Source: Candidozyma auris (lineage: Eukaryota > Ascomycota > Pichiomycetes > Serinales > Metschnikowiaceae). From it: a DNA stretch of 64,000 nucleotides. The stretch is taken from assembly GCF_003013715.1 (NCBI RefSeq), contig NC_072814.1, positions 558,001-622,000 of the forward strand. Reading direction: 5' to 3'. Each line of letters opens with the position of its first letter. Positions within the stretch are counted from its first letter, which is position 1. The notes below the pieces were generated by a model, which did no database searches, had not been told where the DNA came from, and was given only the letters and a program-made list of their open reading frames with translations. Below, piece after piece: positions 61,899 through 64,000 of the stretch. The position numbers and the translations under genes were made by a program.

Positions 61899-62444
61899 AT
61901 GAGACCATTAACGGAGGAGGAAACAAAGGTTGTGTTCGAAAAGCTAGCCAACTACATTGGCCGGAACATATCATTTTTGATTGACAACAAAGCCAACCCA
62001 CATGTCTTTAGACTACAGAAGGACCGTGTCTATTATGTGTCTGAGTCGATTGCAAATTTTGCTACTTCTGTGTCGAGAGACCGTCTAATTTCTCTTGGAA
62101 CGTGTCTCGGGAAATTCACAAAAACTGGAAAGTTCAGATTGCACATCACCGCCTTGACGTATTTGGCTCAGTACGCTAAGTACAAGGTGTGGATCAAGCC
62201 TAACGGTGAGATGCCATTTTTGTATGGAAACCACGTCTTGAAAGCTCATATCGGTAGAATGTCTGACGACATTCCCGAACACGCTGGAGTGATTGTATTC
62301 TCCATGCATGATGTGCCTCTTGGGTTCGGAGTTTCTGCCAAGTCGACTACTGAGGCTAAAAATCTTCAACCTACTGCTATTGTTGCCTTTAGACAAGGTG
62401 ACATTGGTGAATACTTGAGAGAGGAAGACACTCTTTTCACATAG
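61899..62444 (+). CDS. NIP7: 60S ribosome biogenesis factor Nip7
   Basis: PUA-domain nucleolar protein needed for 27S pre-rRNA processing and 60S assembly (family knowledge). 181 residues, the same length as yeast Nip7. N-terminal [20 protein letters not shown], central [20 protein letters not shown], and the C-terminal PUA domain with [38 protein letters not shown] and GFGVSAKST. Start and stop are unambiguous. Confidence 0.97.
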   Translation: MRPLTEEETKVVFEKLANYIGRNISFLIDNKANPHVFRLQKDRVYYVSESIANFATSVSRDRLISLGTCLGKFTKTGKFRLHITALTYLAQYAKYKVWIKPNGEMPFLYGNHVLKAHIGRMSDDIPEHAGVIVFSMHDVPLGFGVSAKSTTEAKNLQPTAIVAFRQGDIGEYLREEDTLFT

Positions 62445-62623
62445 GCAACCTTCTGTATAATGTCTCGACAAGTACCATTTTGGAATGGTCTGCATCATAA
62501 TTTGTACTTTAGCATAATATCACGATCTTTCAGGAAACCACCTTCATCGATGTAATTCTCACTCTGCTGCTACTTGTATCATGAGTATCTCTCGCTTTCT
62601 CGTGAAAATTAATCTATGTACAT

Positions 62624-63988
62624 CTAGCAGTCATAAACAGCTGCTTTAAGAAGGTACCCTGGGTTACCTTGTGAAATATTAAAAGCAAGATCGATGAGTC
62701 TTTCCTTTTGAGCTTCAGCATCTTTAACCAAAGGCAAAGCACCAACAGGCTTGAATTGGCTCACCGAACTGGTGTCATCGGGCATAGTGACAGGCACTTT
62801 GTATGGGTAATCTCTGACAGTCAAAGCTCCAGTTTCACCGTAGAACAGCACCAACTTGCGGGCTTCGGTTGGTGTGAGATTCTGAAGCTTGTAAACGGAT
62901 GCGCCACCATTGACAAGAAGTCGCTCAGCAACTACCCTGTCGCATTCGCTCTTCTTTGCGTAGGGGTCATATTCATCGATGCCCAAACCAACAGTGAGAG
63001 TCTTGGTCTTCGATAAAGAGCCAGATTCGGCAGCAAAAACAGTACCTCTTTTAAATGCCACTTCACCATTAATGAGGTTCAAGAAAAAGTTGCCCATCTC
63101 AAATTCGGTGAGGTGAATCGGCCTGAAGTCAGGGTGGTGGTACTTAGTGTATGGCTCCTCCAAAAGCCCATTGAAGTTGTCAAGAGTACAGAGAACAGGG
63201 AATTTTTCAGAGTGATGCTGAAGCTGTTCAATGAAAACTTCGAGAGCTGAAGAAGCCTTTGTAAAATCACGACTTCTTAAAAGCAAGTCGTACACTGTGT
63301 GCGTATCCTTTTTCAATTTGAAATTACTCTTGTCTGTGGAAACATCAAGGTCTTTGGACAATGGCATTTTCTTAAACACTTTCTCATTGACAAAACGGGT
63401 CCTGCCAATCCACCTCTTGGTGAACATCGGTTGTTGATACAACCCTGTCTTAGGGTTGAACAAGTAGTCCGAAGTGCCGTTCACAGCATTCTCAAGTTCA
63501 GAAAAATGCAACAAAACAACATCTTCTTTATAATGAGACATGGCTATTGCGTGCGCCTGGGCAAACAAAGTAGACTTACCCACACCTTTTTCACCAAGAA
63601 GAAAATGTCTATTATCTTTTGTGGTCTTGTTCATGTTCTTCACAAGATTCTGGATCCACATGGTGTTTTCGGAAATTAGGGAAATGGGCTTTTCAAATAA
63701 CTCGTGGTGTTGGTACTTTTTGAATAATCCCATACCCTCCATAAGCGGAAGTGCTGTTTCAGAATATGTAACGATATCCTCCTTCGTTAAGTTTGCAGCA
63801 TCGAGTGACTCCACGCCCAAAGAGGACAACTCGGGTAATCTTGTGTCTGATCGAAGAACTCTAACGGCATCCTTGAAAGAAAGATGTGTCATTCCTGATT
63901 TTTTGACTTTCTTCTTACTCTGCTCGAGTTTAGCCTTCTTCGCCTGTTGTCTAGACTCTCTCAAAGCCTGACGGGCCTTTTTACTCAT
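62624..63988 (-). CDS. RSM23: Mitochondrial small-subunit ribosomal protein Rsm23 (mS29/DAP3)
   Basis: GTP-binding protein mS29 of the mitochondrial 37S subunit, homologous to human DAP3 (family knowledge). 454 residues from the visible ATG. Walker A GEKGVGKST near residues 133-141, LLHFSEL, TLDNFNGLLEEP (Walker-B-like) and the end FNISQGNPGYLLKAAVYDC. The N-terminus KKARQALRESRQQAKKAK is basic but not a classic presequence. The frame stays open upstream to the window edge (four more codons), so a true start with a mitochondrial targeting segment may lie outside. The feature may thus be 5' partial. Convergent with NIP7. Confidence 0.88.
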   Translation of the reverse strand: MSKKARQALRESRQQAKKAKLEQSKKKVKKSGMTHLSFKDAVRVLRSDTRLPELSSLGVESLDAANLTKEDIVTYSETALPLMEGMGLFKKYQHHELFEKPISLISENTMWIQNLVKNMNKTTKDNRHFLLGEKGVGKSTLFAQAHAIAMSHYKEDVVLLHFSELENAVNGTSDYLFNPKTGLYQQPMFTKRWIGRTRFVNEKVFKKMPLSKDLDVSTDKSNFKLKKDTHTVYDLLLRSRDFTKASSALEVFIEQLQHHSEKFPVLCTLDNFNGLLEEPYTKYHHPDFRPIHLTEFEMGNFFLNLINGEVAFKRGTVFAAESGSLSKTKTLTVGLGIDEYDPYAKKSECDRVVAERLLVNGGASVYKLQNLTPTEARKLVLFYGETGALTVRDYPYKVPVTMPDDTSSVSQFKPVGALPLVKDAEAQKERLIDLAFNISQGNPGYLLKAAVYDC

Positions 63989-64000
63989 TGAACCCGCTAT

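Overview
The window is ordinary nuclear chromosome of a budding yeast from the CUG-Ser clade (Saccharomycotina). Gene content is fungal, introns are rare and very short, and CTG codons sit where families need serine. The clearest case is the glycine loop of the casein kinase gene (58565-58567); a second is motif IV of the DBP4 helicase (887-889). Leucines at CTG in a standard-code translation should therefore be read as serine. By eye the base composition is mid-40s % GC with long intergenic regions. This suggests the Clavispora / Candida auris / Metschnikowia branch rather than AT-rich Candida or Debaryomyces, but I cannot fix the species. No tRNA, rRNA, transposon, LTR or CRISPR array was found.

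Left part (1-10.6 kb): compact housekeeping genes. These are DBP4 (5' end off the window), RPC53, SAS10/UTP3, CCT4, CDC123, an SMP-30/gluconolactonase-like gene with a 45-nt intron, and HIT1. Centre-left (10.6-25.5 kb): a sparse regulatory island. A Pho85-type cyclin, a Zn2Cys6 activator, a MIG1-type repressor and the cyclin CLG1 are separated by gaps of 4.8, 1.0 and 1.7 kb. Centre (25.9-35.5 kb): CHZ1, SMB1, YPT31, SPT16, PRI2 and a PEX11-family gene, again compact.

Right-centre (36-51 kb): a purine permease of the NAT family with a GATAAG-rich promoter, a small four-helix membrane protein, MNN4, the bHLH factor CBF1, pyruvate decarboxylase and the mitochondrial ABC exporter ATM1. Right part (51-64 kb): a small uncharacterised ORF, the M1-peptidase homologue TMA108 with a mutated HExxH motif, an alanine-rich low-complexity protein, HRR25 with a 32-glutamine tail, spliced PUS1, NIP7 and RSM23.

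Functional threads: ribosome biogenesis and RNA (DBP4, SAS10, HIT1, NIP7, PUS1, RPC53, SMB1, HRR25), chromatin and replication (SPT16, CHZ1, PRI2), and nutrient and carbon control (MIG1, PDC, cyclins, permease). No operon-like or undescribed multigene system is evident. The most notable points are the decoding evidence, overlapping splice donors in PUS1, a probable pair of compensating frameshifts in the Zn2Cys6 gene, the degenerate TMA108 active site, and promoter motif clusters including a Cbf1-type site six bases before the CBF1 start codon.
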